NCBI GenBank assembly: GCA_949126835.1
Contig: OX421505.1
Location: forward strand, 9,563,783 to 9,627,782
Direction: 5' to 3'
DNA: 64,000 nt
DNA from: Anisus vortex
Lineage: Eukaryota; Mollusca; Gastropoda; Planorbidae
The notes beneath the pieces are model-generated. The model was not told the DNA's origin. It was given only the letters and a program-made list of their open reading frames with translations, and did not search any database. Positions 10,201-21,900 of the stretch are shown here, one piece after another. The position numbers and the translations under genes are program-made. Numbering within the stretch: the stretch's first letter is position 1; every line of letters begins with the position of its first letter.

Positions 10201-12685
10201 GTAATTTTTTTTCTGTGTAGGGAGAGTTGCGGTTGACATAAAGAAATATGGCGTATTGCCTCACATCGAACTCTAACGATACTTGTCTTTTTGTCTCCTG
10301 ACAGCTCCACCGAATCAAGCATCTGGATTTGTCCTGCAACGCCGTGGAGAAGGTCCCTGACCTCCATAACCTCGACCACCTGGTCTACCTTGACCTCAGC
10401 AACAACAGGCTCATGGATCTGCCCGAGGAAAACTTGGACGTCCTGGCCAGTCTGCTGACCCTCAACCTGTCCAACAACCAGATCAGCGTTTTCCCGCCAG
10501 ACTTGGCCTTCCTTTACAGGTAAGTAGGTTGTTGGTGTTTGGCGTTATGTGTTGGTGTGTCTTTATGTGTGTCTTTATGTGTGTCTGTATGTGTGTCTGT
10601 ATATGTGTCTTTATGTGTGTCTGTATGTGTGTCTGTATGTGTGTCTGTATGTGTGTCTTTATCTGTGTCTTTATCTGTGTCTGTATGTGTGTCTGTATAT
10701 GTGTCTGTATATGTGTCTTTATGTGTGTCTGTATGTGTGTCTTTATGTGTGTCTGTATGTGTGTCTTTATGTGTGTCTGTATATGTGTCTTTATGTGTGT
10801 CTGTATATGTGTCTTTATGTGTGTCTGTATATGTTTTCTTTATGTGTCTGTGTTGTTTGTGTTCTTGTATGTCTCTTTGTGTGTATTGTGTGTATTTGTG
10901 TGTATTTCTTACTGTGTGTGTCTGTGTGTGTTCTTATGTTTATTTGTGAGTGTGTTTTCTTGATTGTGTCTGTGCGCGTCTTTGTGTGTCTGTGAGTGTA
11001 CAAACTAGTTCTGTCTTATACATGTTTAGTGGAAGATCGCCAACCACAAAAAGTAATTTACTCAAATTCTAATGTCATTTCTAATTGGCTGAGAGAAATG
11101 GAGCGTGTCTAACTAATGACATCTTTCGTATGGGAAGAGAGAAAAATAACCATTGTTTATATTATTGGCTACCAAGGTAAGAGAATGTCAGAATTCACTG
11201 CTTCTATACGTGAGGTCATGGCAATTTTTACTGTACATCAATTGACATCTTGTCAGCATTTTCAGTTCCCGAACTATATAAAACTGGACTTTCAAAGACA
11301 AGACATACTTAAAGACGTACCGGCATTTTTTCATCTTTATGAAACAAGACATTATTCTCTTCATTAGGCCAAAGGTCATATAATTTGTTGTATGTTCTTC
11401 CCCCCCCCCCCCAACTGACCATAGGTTGAAAAATTTAAACATATCAGGCAATGACCTGAAGGAGCTGCCCCCGGAGATTAACGAACTGGTCAGCCTGGAG
11501 AAACTGGACCTTCATGACAACTTGCTCGAGGATGTGCCTGCGACTATCGGCAAGATGAAAACATTGACCTACCTGGACATTAGCAATAACAAGATCATGA
11601 ACATCCCTTCAGCCATCAATGCCATGGCCAGTAGATGTGAGGTACGTATGGTTTCTGCTTGATATATTGTTGATATCAGTTTAACTCTATATAGGCCCTA
11701 CTTCAGCTAAAGGGCCTGAATTCAGTTGTTGTTTTTTGTGGGTGTTTTTTTTTTTGTGTACAAATTCTAATACAAAGCTGCCTTCATTTTAATTTCATTA
11801 TATTTTTTTTATTGTTTACTATTTATACCTCTATCGTTTTCTAATAATATAGTGGTTTCCTTTAGCCGATATTCAACTGTATGAGTTTAAATATCATTTT
11901 TCACCAACGGGCTTTCACTGAATGTACAAGATAACTAGCGTATATTCCCAATTAACAAGAGTAACACCATTAGTCAAATCATTAAACCTAGAAACACTAG
12001 AAGACAGAAGGGCAAAGAGTAAAGTAGTAATAATACATAAGGCATTAAACTCTAAGCTAGAAATACAACACAATAACAATCTGTTGCAAATCTCAGATAA
12101 ACATAAAGATAGAAACACTTTCCTTGTCCCTTATGCGAGAACAAATGCATATAAGTACTCTTTCTTCCCGAGTGGCATTCGGGCATGGAATGGGTTGCCT
12201 GAACAAACCAGGAAAACCAGTAACTTAACATCATTTAAAACATTAATAAAAATGCAAGACTAGACTCGGACCACGGATGAGCGTAGGACGCTCTTTATAG
12301 AAGGAGCGTCTGTAATGTATAAGATAAGATAAGAAGATATTCATCTATATAAATTGTAGGCTAACTACTGCAACATGTAAAGTCTAGTTCAATATTTCTC
12401 TGGGCTGCCCACTCTAGTCTTTTATTTCTCCAAACTGGCTTTGTTCACAGAACTTATCACGCAGAGCTGAGAAAATTATTTTTTTTACGAGTTACGAACT
12501 TGATCAACATTCAGGATTTACCAATTCTGGCCTGTGAGCCAAAGAGGATGTCATTCTACTGCAGATCATTATACTAAAACATTTCTTTTGTAACTTTTTT
12601 TTGTTTTGTTTTGTTGGTCTAGGTGAAACTAGAAGAGCAATCAGCTGACAAGGTGAGAGAAATGGAGATTGAGCCAGATAATTGA
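1230..12685 (+). CDS. Leucine-rich-repeat protein (11 exons; 5' end may lie outside window)
   Basis: Exons: 1230-1436, 3024-3119, 4014-4166, 4580-4767, 4984-5091, 5545-5716, 7564-7755, 8939-9106, 10305-10519, 11425-11641, 12623-12685. Every junction has GT/AG and keeps one frame, giving 592 codons and a TGA at 12683. Nearly the whole protein is 22-24-residue LRRs of the LxxLxLxxNxLxxLP type found in SHOC2/Ras-group and other intracellular LRR proteins. A longer spacer follows the NNPIPPP motif around residues 313-335. The tail after the last LRR is short and acidic. No signal peptide or membrane segment is visible, so a cytosolic scaffold or adaptor role is inferred; no orthologue is named. 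The ATG at 1230 directly follows an AG and falls in mid-repeat, so it may be an internal Met of a longer protein. The least certain junction is 5716/7564, where 5689 is an alternative donor. Intron phases are 0 or 2. Confidence 0.85.
1421..2992 (+). repeat. 22-bp minisatellite made of exon end plus splice donor; fills LRR intron 1
   Basis: About 70 head-to-tail copies of a 22-bp unit, core CTATAACTGTCTAGAGGTAA. The first copy overlaps the last coding bases of exon 1 (codons YNCLE) and the true donor TAGAG|GTAATT at 1436/1437. The array runs to about 30 bp before the exon 2 acceptor, so the intron is almost wholly repeat. A variant block with TTTTATACTTGTGTTAATT recurs near 1661 and 2228, and in diverged form near 2751, showing higher-order duplication with a period of roughly 520-570 bp. 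Confidence 0.95.
3491..3712 (+). repeat. GATA microsatellite with GCTGGATA interruptions
   Basis: Long TAGA tetranucleotide run in intron 2 of the LRR gene, broken by periodic GCTGGATAGATA and GCGGGATAGATA segments. Adjacent DNA from about 3370 holds further imperfect GATA-like repeats. Confidence 0.95.
4381..4476 (+). mobile_element. SINE-A 3' fragment
   Basis: Matches the 3' half of the SINE-A family: TAGTATGCCGTGG, CAGAAACTGGTG, GGATCAATTTTGTCC and GGGATACTTTACTT. The tRNA-like head is missing. It sits about 100 bp before exon 4 of the LRR gene. Confidence 0.75.
6319..6556 (+). mobile_element. SINE-A copy (tRNA-derived)
   Basis: Contains a head with a clear RNA polymerase III B-box-like GGGTTCGAATCCTGG near 6360. 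The family body follows: GTGTCCCTGAGTCTACTCAG, GACATTAGTTGGGGTAAAGT, GGCCACACAT, CAGAAACTGGTGAACGCTGC and ATGATCAGTTTGG. It lies in intron 6 of the LRR gene. Confidence 0.85.
6732..7425 (-). mobile_element. Inverted-terminal-repeat element (MITE-like), copy 1
   Basis: The left edge carries CTACTTCGGGTTACGAA and the right edge TTCGTAACCCGAA, an inverted pair. The interior resembles, in opposite orientation, the element at 55244-55974: GTACAAACGAAGGTCACGC here against GTACAAACAAAGACCTCGC there. No long ORF apart from microsatellite. Exact ends and target duplication are unclear. Confidence 0.55.
7151..7380 (+). repeat. CTAT/CT microsatellite
   Basis: A (CTAT)n run of about 100 bp at 7175-7290 flanked by CT-rich CTCTCT/TTTCTC repeats. 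Open frames across it translate to IYLS or SLSLS repeats only and are artefacts. Confidence 0.95.
7734..7800 (+). repeat. 33-bp tandem duplication spanning the LRR exon 7 donor
   Basis: The segment AAGATTGCAAATAACCAGGT plus 13 bp is repeated twice, so there are two donors with identical CAG|GTAGGT context, at 7755/7756 and 7788/7789. The spacing of 33 bp keeps frame: use of the second donor would add 11 residues, duplicating the LKIANNQ motif. Confidence 0.9.
8150..8510 (-). pseudogene. LINE C-terminal fragment (RNase H-distal / Cys-His type)
   Basis: On the minus strand an open stretch of about 100 residues has a motif order like the end of LINE proteins: [15 protein letters not shown], then [17 protein letters not shown], a C-x2-C...H...C cluster. 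No catalytic domain is included. It lies in intron 7 of the LRR gene. Confidence 0.65.
9725..9905 (-). pseudogene. LINE reverse-transcriptase C-terminal fragment
   Basis: The minus strand encodes the characteristic LINE tail order: GR..., [38 protein letters not shown]. It sits in intron 8 of the LRR gene, unrelated in sequence to the LINE-C copies nearby. Only the last ~60 codons are present. Confidence 0.7.
10536..10992 (+). repeat. TGTGTCTNTATG microsatellite just inside LRR intron 9
   Basis: A compound repeat of TGTGTCTGTA and TGTGTCTTTA units starts about 20-30 bp after the donor CAG|GTAAGT at 10519/10520. It runs about 440 bp and then degenerates into TG-rich DNA. It yields long open frames in all three forward frames that are not genes. 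Confidence 0.95.
11928..12335 (+). mobile_element. LINE-C 5'-truncated copy with ORF end and 3' tail
   Basis: Encodes about 100 residues of a LINE C-terminal domain: [20 protein letters not shown], later [20 protein letters not shown], then AWNGLPEQ and a stop near 12261. The family 3' tail follows with AGGAGCGTCTGTAATGTATA and AGATAAG repeats. It lies in intron 10 of the LRR gene and is the best template for recognising the other LINE-C copies. Confidence 0.8.
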
Positions 12686-12787
12686 TTCTGAGTTGGCACT
12701 TAGCCTGAACTCTGCCAGTGTTACGAAGTTGGCAGACAAAAGTATCAGAGTGAGGGGAAGTTTTTCTGGATTTTTTAAATGTATATG

Positions 12788-13253
12788 TACACAAAGTCTG
12801 TCTTATACGTTGACTAAAGTCTGTCTTATACGTTGACTAAAGTCTGTCTTATACGTTGACTAAAGTCTGTCTTATACATTGACTAAAGTCTGTCTTATAC
12901 GTTGACTAAAGTCTGTCTTATACGTTGACTAAAGTCTGTCTTATATGTTGACTAAAGTCTGTCTTATACGTTGACTAAAGTCTGTCTTATACATTGACTA
13001 AAGTCGGTCTTATACGTTGACTAAAGTCTGTCTTATATGTTGACTAAGGTCTGTCTTATATGTTGACTAAAGTCTGTCTTATACGTTGACTAAAGTCTGT
13101 CTTATATATTGACTAAAGTCTGTCTTATACATTGACTAAAGTCTGTCTTATACATTGACTAAAGTCTGTCTTATATGTTAACTAAAGTCTGTCTTATACG
13201 TTGACTAAAGTCTGTCTTATACGTTGACTAAAGTCTGTCTTATACGTTGACTT
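12788..13253 (+). repeat. 23-bp minisatellite in the presumed LRR 3' UTR
   Basis: About 20 copies of a 23-bp unit with core AAAGTCTGTCTTATACGTTG, begun about 100 bp after the LRR stop codon. Variants mostly alter ACG to ATG or ACA. The array ends just before an AATAAA at 13261. Confidence 0.95.
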
Positions 13254-13789
13254 TTGTATAAATAAACAACATTCATTTGTGATTGTTTTAAGATATGCTT
13301 GACAATATTTCTTCCTGAAAAGAAATGATTTAAAATAATGTTCCATTTTATATATAATTTCAATGCAGGTTTGCTTATAATTTTTTGTCTGGCATAGAAT
13401 TCTATACACTTAAATCATAGGCCTACTTCTTACATTTTAATACAAATCTTATGTACATAACTAACATAACTCACCAGGAAATTAAGATTTTGATTTAAGA
13501 TCATCATGTATGTTTTAATAATGTTATATTATCTTATATGTTACAGATGCTAATAATATAGTATTATAAATGTTTATTGTAAAAAAACATAATTTTCAAT
13601 GACCTTTTTTTAAAAAAAATGTTTGGTTTCACATCATGGCTTTATAAAACTGTCCAATTTTTGTGTAGATTTATTAAAAATGTAAATTCATTGTTAAAGA
13701 TTTGATTATGATGAAATTTTCTAAGGATTTGCATAAATAATAATAAAACAATAGACTTGGGGGAGGGGAGGCAACCAAAGTGAGAAAAA

Positions 13790-14026
13790 CAAACAAGGGA
13801 GAGAAATGAAGAGAAACAAACAAGGGGGAGAAATGAAGAGAAACAGACAAGGGAGAGAAATGATGAGAAACAAACAAGGGAGAGAAATTAAGAGAAACAG
13901 ACAAGGGAGAGAAATGAAGAGAAACAAACAAGGGAGAGAAATTAAGAGAAACAAACAAGGGAGAGAAATGAAGAGAAACTAACAAGGGAGAGAAATGATG
14001 AGAAACAAACAAGGGAGAGAAATATC
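13790..14026. repeat. 27-bp purine-rich minisatellite
   Basis: About nine copies of a 27-bp unit, core GGGAGAGAAATGAAGAGAAA then CAAACAA, with alternating ATGAAG/ATTAAG and AAACAAA/AAACAGA variants. Almost pure purine on the + strand. The minus-strand open frame through it is repeat translation (FSPLFVSLH-type), not a gene. Confidence 0.95.
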
Positions 14027-15753
14027 TATAACTCCTTCTCTTCTAACCTATTGTAAAAAATGTGTTTGTTTAAATCTGTAAATTCTTTTATCTTATTCCT
14101 TGCTACTTAACGTCTATGTATTGGTTTGTATAGCAGTGTCTACTAGTTACCTATCCTCACAATTAATGGATGACCAAATTATCAGACTTGGTTGAATGGA
14201 ATTTTTGTCTGTTTATAACTTCACAAATATACACTATATTTACCATTTAAAAAAAAGTTCAATATTTGGATTTATTGTGGTAATGATATTATCCGCTGAT
14301 GTTATTATTCTGCCTCTAATCAATCTTTTTAAAATCAACTTTCATTTAAAACAAGTTCACAAGTTGAGCTAACCATTAACTTGTACCTATTTCTATAGTT
14401 TTAATTATTAGTACTTAATATAACTGTCTTGTAAATAATAAAACTGTCTAAGTGTTTAGTGCAGTTTAAAAAACAGTAAAAAAAAACAACAACAACCTTA
14501 CAATTAAAACAAGGGTGTAAATAAATGTGTAATTTTGAATTAATTTAATTATATAACATATTTTATATTGGCATAGTATACAAAACATTGTCATGCACTT
14601 CAAGTTCTTTGCAAATTTTGCATGACTGCCTCAGAACAACAGCAAAAATATTTCTTTTATTTTTGGTAACCTGTTTGTAATAATAGGATAACTTATAATA
14701 AAACTTTGATTTTGAATTTTTATAAAATGGAGTTCTGTTCAATTGCACAAAAGGTACCTAACAGTAACAGTGTAAAGTATGATACAATCAACAAATGTAT
14801 TTAAAGTAACAGTGAAAGTCTGTTTTTTCTACAGAACTGTTCACATACAAAGTCAACGTTGTATATATTTCAAATCAAGAAGTTATATTATACAGGTTAG
14901 GGATTTAAGGATGTGTATTTTAGGACTGAACAACAAAACATAAAAGGGAAGAAACTCTGCTCGTAGTAAAAAAAAATAAAAACAGAATTAAGCTTGTCCG
15001 TGCGAAAACCAAAAAACAAAACAAAAACAAAACCCTAAGAAAAAACAAAATTTAAAGCCTATAAGTACAGTGAAAAAAACAGAGTGATGGAAAATTCTAG
15101 AAATATTTACTAAAAGTCTTGTTGCAGCAATTGTGCGTAAACGGGCCAGAACGCCCTAAACAGCGCAATTGGGTCCTGTTTCTTTATAAACAGCATTGCA
15201 GTCCTTGGTACCAAAAAAACAACATTGCAAACAGTTGCCTACCGATGGCAAGCGCAGGTTTTGGAAAAGAGTCATGCTAAACACGCCCCAAATTTAATCT
15301 TTTATAGTGTACACAAGATCGACTGCTATAGACATCAATATTATTCAGTGTTATAACATTATTACAGGTAATTTCTTGAACAGTTAAAGTCAAAATATAA
15401 TAATATAACAAATTGAGGAGTAAAAAGTTTGGTCACAGGTATAAATTATAAAGCTCTTTTCAACAATCTTTTTCTTGACATTTCTGCTTACAAACTTGGA
15501 ATAGTGGCAAAGTAAAAAACTGAAAATTATAAGTCAATCTTAGGCTGTGAATATAAAGTTTGTGCAACAAAATATTTTCAAATGTTTCATGTGCTGTCTT
15601 ATAGTAAATGTACAAAAAACTTGTCAAGAGTTATACTTAAATTCTCTTAAGTAGTTATTTAGTTGTTTTTTGGTTTTAATTTATAAATCAGCATCGAATA
15701 TTCCAAAACACTCGGAATCTTAATTTCTTTCACCATGATGAAAATATGTGCAT

Positions 15754-16020
15754 GGTAAAGTACCCTTATGGTCAAATTGATCATAGGGCCGGTGAAGCAG
15801 CACTCACCAGTTTCTGTGGCCAGGGCATACTAGATGATTGCGGAATCAGCACAATGCACTGCCGCCTTTACTTTACCCCAACTAAGCTCAGGTATTTAAT
15901 CAGAGCTAGGTAGACTCAGGTACACCTTCCAGACCCGGGGAAAAGTCTTCACCAGGATTTCAACCCGGGACCTTCGGTATGCCAGTCAAATGCGCTGCCA
16001 CTCGGCCACCATGCCCCATA
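15754..16020 (-). mobile_element. SINE-A copy
   Basis: Reverse-complement copy: TTGATCATAGGGCCGGTGAA, CACCAGTTTCTGTGGCC, GCCTTTACTTTACCCCAACT, GACCCGGGG, then a B-box-like GGATTTCAACCCGGGACCTT and CTCGGCCACCATGCCCC head. Near full length. Confidence 0.85.
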
Positions 16021-17395
16021 CAGCCTTCTTATTCTCAGTTAACAAAATGTTAATAATAATTAATCATCAATAACAAAGTTGTTATAAATAAAAAATACCA
16101 AGGGAGATTTCTTTGTGCCATGTTGAAAACTCTTGTTATAATTATAACAATAAATATAACTTTATGTTTCAAATACAAAGAGACATTTAAAAAAACATAA
16201 ATACAAAGAAAGAGAAATATCAACCAGTGCATAAAATAAACAGTAATTCAAATAATAATACTTTGGTGTTCTATTCATATAGGGACTTTGGATTATCAAC
16301 TTGACTACCCAGGTTTTTAGCACTGCTGCAGTCCAATCCCTGCCACCCTGTATACAAGAGGTTTGGGCAAACCACATACTAATCTCCTATCTACAAGGAA
16401 CATATGTAAACATATAAAAAAAGAGAGAAAAAAAAAATTCAGCAGATGAATACAATCAAATCCAGCACATAAGTTTGAGACTGTCAAGCAGCAGCATATG
16501 TTTTTGCAAACACAAAATACCCAGGATCAACAACCCTTGACCCACCCAAACTCAAAGGGCCTTCAATCTTCAATGTTAGATTTTTTTTCAAAGAAAACTA
16601 AAGGAGGTAAACCCATCTGCCTGAGTAGAGGTCAGACAAAATCTAGTGCCCTGGTTCTCCAGGTTGGGGGTTAAACCTAAAGCTAGAAATCATATTTTGT
16701 AAAAAAAAAAAAAAAACCTGCTCCAAAAACGCCAAAAAACTTTGTAAAATTTACTTGTAAAGAGTTTTCAATCTAAAAATCCTTTTAAAATTTCAGAACT
16801 TATAACCAAAAATATTCACTAATCAAATTATATTGGTATTTGTGTGAAATATCTTTAAGTCTGGAGGTGTGTATAGGTAGTTTTACAATTTTCAATTTTT
16901 GAAAACTTTCATAAACATTCCCAACCTGTATGAACCCTGTTGTATGTCAAGGTCAACCAGCGTCATTTCATGGGAAAAGAATTTCTGTTTAAATTTAAAG
17001 TAAAAAAAAAGGTAGAAAAGAAGTTATTTCCCTTGGTTGAAAAAAAAGTAGCTACTTTGGCATTCATTACAAATCAATTACAAATATGAGATGAAAAACA
17101 AAAAAAAAGAGAAACCTTGAATGCCCTACAGCTTCAACAAAACCAAAAACATTGTTTCAATCAAGCATTCAATCCTGATCTCAATAAATTAAAACATGAA
17201 CAGTTCATTAAAATCACAGGAAATAATGCAAGTATGTAGATATGGCTAACATACGGATTAAATAAAAAAAATGAAAATCAATCATAGGAAAATAACATTT
17301 GATGGATATGGCCAACATGGTAACATAAACAGTTGATAACAATAACAGTGGAGTAATATGTGGATGTGGTTAACATGTTAACATATGGCACACAC

Positions 17396-17590
17396 ACAAA
17401 TTAGAACAGATTCAGAAAAGAGCTGCAAGGTTCATTACTAGCAAATATTCACAACTGACAAGAGTAACACCAATAGTTAAATCACTAAACCTAGAAACAC
17501 TAGAGGACAGAAGGGCAAAGAGTAAAGTAGTAATAATGCACAAGGCATTCAATTCTAATTTAGAAATACAACATGTCACAATGCTCGGAT
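17396..17590 (+). mobile_element. LINE-C fragment lacking the tail
   Basis: Frame with EQIQKRAARFIT-like start followed by [20 protein letters not shown] and KSKVVIMHKAF, broken after about 60 residues. It abuts the SINE-A fragment at 17640. Confidence 0.75.
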
Positions 17591-17637
17591 AAAAATTACT
17601 GGGATTAAAATCAAACAGTGTTGAAACTAAGCCTCTA

Positions 17638-17724
17638 CTGTTCACCAGTTTCTGTGGCCACGGCATACTAGGTGATTGTGTGGCCAACACTATGCACAGC
17701 CGCCTTTACTTTACCCCAAGACCT
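17638..17724 (-). mobile_element. SINE-A fragment
   Basis: Short reverse copy: TTCACCAGTTTCTGTGGCC, GGTGATTGTGTGGCC and GCCGCCTTTACTTTACCCC. Head and tail are missing. Confidence 0.75.
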
Positions 17725-18189
17725 TCTCAATGGTGAACCCTATTGTGTCATGCAATCCAGATACACACACGGTTTGGATGCAAAACGAAAGCGGAAAGGA
17801 TGGTTATGACAGCAAACAAGGCAAAGTCCACACTTCCTGTCTAGAGTAAACAGGATGAAAAGCAACCGAAAATGGACGTGCACACAGCAACAAAAAATTT
17901 TGAAATGCAGAAGGAGATTTATACTTTTCAAGCTCACAAAACCTCAAAATACTTCACACAAAAAACTTGACATTTCAATCTTGTTAACACAATGACCCAT
18001 GGTGTCACATGATTGCCCCGATAATTATCATTGCCCACTCCCAACAACTACAACTACCTTCAAAAAGTTACAATGTATTTCACAAAATACAATACAACTA
18101 AAAAAACATCATCATTTTATTTAAATAAAACTGAGAAAAAAACTATAAATAAAAACAACCAGAGAATGCTGGGGGGGGGGGTTTCATTA

Positions 18190-18448
18190 GAAAAAATAAC
18201 AACAATAATGGTTTGTTACATAGGGTCATTCACTTGTAGTAGTAACAACAACAATAATGGTTTGTTAATAACAACAACAATAATGGTTTGTTAATAACAA
18301 CAACATTAATGGTTTGTTACATAGGGTCATTCACTTGTAGTAGTAACAACAACAATAATGGTTTGTTAATAACAACAACAATAATGGTTTGTTAATAACA
18401 ACAACAATAATGGTTTGTTACATAGGGTCATTCACTTGTAGTAGTAAC
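18190..18448 (+). repeat. Nested AACAACAATAATGGTTTGTT repeat
   Basis: Two repeat levels: a ~20-bp unit, AACAACAACAATAATGGTTT plus GTTAAT, and three copies of a longer block with TACATAGGGTCATTCACTTG followed by TAGTAGTAACA. It lies about 450 bp beyond the sialin stop codon, so possibly in its 3' UTR. Confidence 0.9.
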
Positions 18449-18901
18449 AGATTTCATTCATTCTTTAACTCATTACCCTGGCTCATAACAACAACTCTAT
18501 TTTCACTTTAAATGTGTAGCTATGTAGTTTCTGTTCACATACAAGCTTTATATATGAAATAGATCTGAATATTAAACTGAAATGTCTGCAAGAATGTTTA
18601 GTTAAACTGGCAATTCTAATATGAAAACACAATTAGGGTTTTAGACCTCCACGGCATGGCAGGCAAAATCTAGTTCATGGTTCAAAGATAGGTTTTGCAT
18701 GATCATTCAGCGGCTTGGAGAAAATTGATATTTTCAATGTTAAGCCAAAGTAAGTTTTTTCTTTGGTCCCAAATTAGAAAAAAATAAACACAGTAGAAAT
18801 TTCCACCATGTGTTGAAAAATGTGACATGCGGCTCAGCAAAATATCAAAGACAAAAACATGGTGGTCCATTGGTCAACAGCGAAAGAATCAGGCAGTCGA
18901 A

Positions 18902-21900
18902 TCATTCAGTGTACTCGGGAGGTGGGACAGAATCTGGGCTGGTGCTGACCGGGGGCGTGTGCTCCAGTAAGCTCGACCTGTTCCTCTGTCTGCTGGGGGC
19001 CACCGAGACCTCTCGCTCCTTGTGGGGCAGCCTGGACCAGGACATCTCCTCCCCCTTGGCCAAAATGGCGTAGCCCAGGGCGCCGACAAGGCACATGCCG
19101 GCGGTTATGAAGAAAACTATCTGCCACTGTCCCCGTGTTTGCTGAAGTTAGAAGCAGAAACACAACAATAAAGTAAATCAATCACAACCATCACAAATAA
19201 ATCAATCACAACCATCACAAATAAATCCATCACAAATAAATCCATCACAAATAAATAAATGACAATTATCACAAAGAATACAATAATTGCCTAAATAAAA
19301 AACAGATCAAGTCCTAGTTGTGTAATAAAATGTTTGACATTTTTTTAAATATAACATATTTATTTTTTCTTATATGTAACTAATTGTCAAGAAAAGATAT
19401 TTGTAACTAAAAGTCAAGAAAAGGAAACTATAATGGTATTGACACATCACCAGAACCAATGGGCTTGCCAAAACCATTCTGCAGGGCATTACCAGAGGAG
19501 GGATAAAGAGAGGAAGACAAAGGAAACGATAGGAGGATAACATCAGGGAGTGGACGAGAGTAAAACTGTGCGACGCATTGAGAAAGGCTGAGAGACGGGA
19601 GGAATGGAGGAGGCTGGTGTACATGTCATATGTGGTGCCCCCAACGGTCCAACAGTCTACGGGATGTGTAGGAAGTAGTTAACTAATTGTGTATGTATTA
19701 TTTGCTGAGGCAAGTACTGCCAAAACTAAACCAGAATAAATGCCCATGTGAGGTAATTTCTAGTTATTCCCTATTTTTACGTAAAGGAAAACATTCAGAT
19801 CAAAGGGCTTAGTGTATTGTTTTATGGCACATTTAAAAGAAGAATTCTTCAACCCATTAAGTTCAGACTGAACTTGTTAACTCAATAAATACCTCTATTT
19901 AAACATTGTAATGTAGAGTGCGCCCTGATAAATATGGAAAAAGATAAGAAAATTTGATACTGTCAAGCTGTTAAAAGATAGCTGATAACCTGGATTGATA
20001 ACCTGGAAATTCTATATTTAATAACATAACTAAGTCAGAGTAACTTTTTAAAATTTAGTTCTTTAGCTTTTGAAAACATTCCATCTATAAAATATAAAGT
20101 ATAAGCCTGACCAGAGAAAAATGTGCTGGTCACAATATCCCATGTTTAGCCAGGCTACTTAATCTGGTTACTATCTAACCTGCCCTACAGACTTTTGCCT
20201 ACGTTTAGCTCTTGAAAGGAACAAATTCTAGACTATTGTTTGTTAAACTCTTACTGCCCATGTTTTAAGTTGCCAGGAGGAATTAGAATTGAACACTTTT
20301 TTTACCCTTAAGTACTCACATGTAACCCAAATGTTCCTTAAAGTAAAAGTAATCCTGTCAGGGCCAGTGAAGCAGCGATCACCAGTTTCTGTGGCCACGG
20401 CATACTAGGTGATTGTGTGGCCAGCACGATGCACAGCTGCCTTTACTTTACCCCAACTAAGGTCAGGTACCCATCAGAGCTGGGTAGACTCAGGGACAGC
20501 CCTCCAGACCCGGGGAAATAATCCTAGCCTTCACCAGGGATTCGAACCCAGGACCTTCGGCCACCATGCCACATGGACCCCCAAAATAGATCTTCAATCT
20601 TTGTCATCACTCAACAAACACACATTTTTTTCTCTTAGGACTATAACTGCAGTTTTTTTTCTTTCTGAATAATACCTAACCCTGAATGGGTTAAAAACAT
20701 GCTGAATGGGTTAAAAACATGCTGAATGGGTTAAAAACATGCTGAATGGGTTAAAAACATGTTCTTAGAAGCACAAAAACTACTGCATCAGATCAAAATT
20801 TATCGTTAAAAAGCTGGACAGGGAAGATGTAAACTATTATTTTGGCCATGACAAAGTCAGTACAAAGGAGCTTACATTATTGTCTGTTAGGTAGCCAACA
20901 ACTGCAGGGCCCATGAAGCCAGGGATGGTTCCTAAAGAATTGGAGATGCCCATCAAAACACCTGGAAAATATCAAAATTAACTCATAAATGGGAGAAGTA
21001 AGAAAAAAAATAAGCAAATAAAAATGTAATATATACTTAAAAAACAACAACATAATATATAATAATAATAATAATGGTGCTTGTATAGCGCATATCCCAT
21101 TTGATGACAGTTCTATGCGCTGACGACAGTTACAGACAACGAACAACAGACGATAAAGTAAATATGTATACACAAATACTGCTAACAAAATAGTTGAGTC
21201 TTCATTACATGTAAATAAGAGATAACATACAACTAAAGAACATTTTTTTGAAGATCCTACTTTTGGATTTTTTGTTTATACCAAATCATCTCATAGATTT
21301 ATATCACTTTTTGTTATTATATAAAATAAAACTAGAACAAATTTAAAAAGAGCTCCAAGGTTCTTTACTAGCCAATATTCACAACTGATAAAAGTAACAG
21401 CAATAGTTAAATCACAAAAACCTGTAAACACTAGAGGAGAGAAGGATAAACGGTAAAGTAGTAATAATACATAAGACAATAACAGTCTATTACAAGGCTC
21501 AGATAAACATAAAGACAAAAACACTTTTCTTATCCCTCATGCGAGAGCAAATGCATTTAAGTACTCTTTCTTCCTGAGTGTCATCCGGGCATGGAATGGG
21601 TTGTCTGAACAAAGCAGTAACATGCAAGATAAGATAATTAACTATGCATATATAAATAGGCTGTTTACAGTGACTGAAAAAAACAACAAATTGTTAAAAA
21701 CATAGAATAAAATGTTTTTAACATGCCAGGACACCTCTCCCCCTCCCATTCCAAAAACTAGCATTGTATCTTTTATCTCCCAGATCTTACCAGATACATT
21801 ATAATCTATGAAATTAAAGATTATGAAGCTGAAGTGGTGGTGCGGCTCACACAGGCCAGACCAGGACTCACCTGCAAACTTGGGGGCTATGTCCAGGTGG

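Larger units (their letters stand above)
12686..18901. other. Convergent intergenic region with 3' UTRs
   Basis: No coding exon seen. It separates the stop codons of the LRR gene (+) and the sialin-like gene (-), so both 3' UTRs lie here. A + strand AATAAA at 13261-13266 could end the LRR transcript after the 23-bp array; TTTATT at 18116-18121 is a possible minus-strand signal for the sialin gene. Neither is proven. The rest is AT-rich with the repeats listed separately. Confidence 0.5.

Noticed and set aside
10529..10995. Three ~140-codon open frames rich in CVCMCV
   Set aside because: All come from the TGTGTCTNTATG simple repeat in LRR intron 9.
13674..14012. Minus-strand frame with SLHFSPLF repeats
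   Set aside because: A 27-bp purine/pyrimidine minisatellite; open only because the unit is nine codons.
21060..21140. Possible small SINE or structured RNA with ATAGCGCATAT ... TATGCGCTGA
   Set aside because: Only one copy seen and the inverted match is too short to support a feature.
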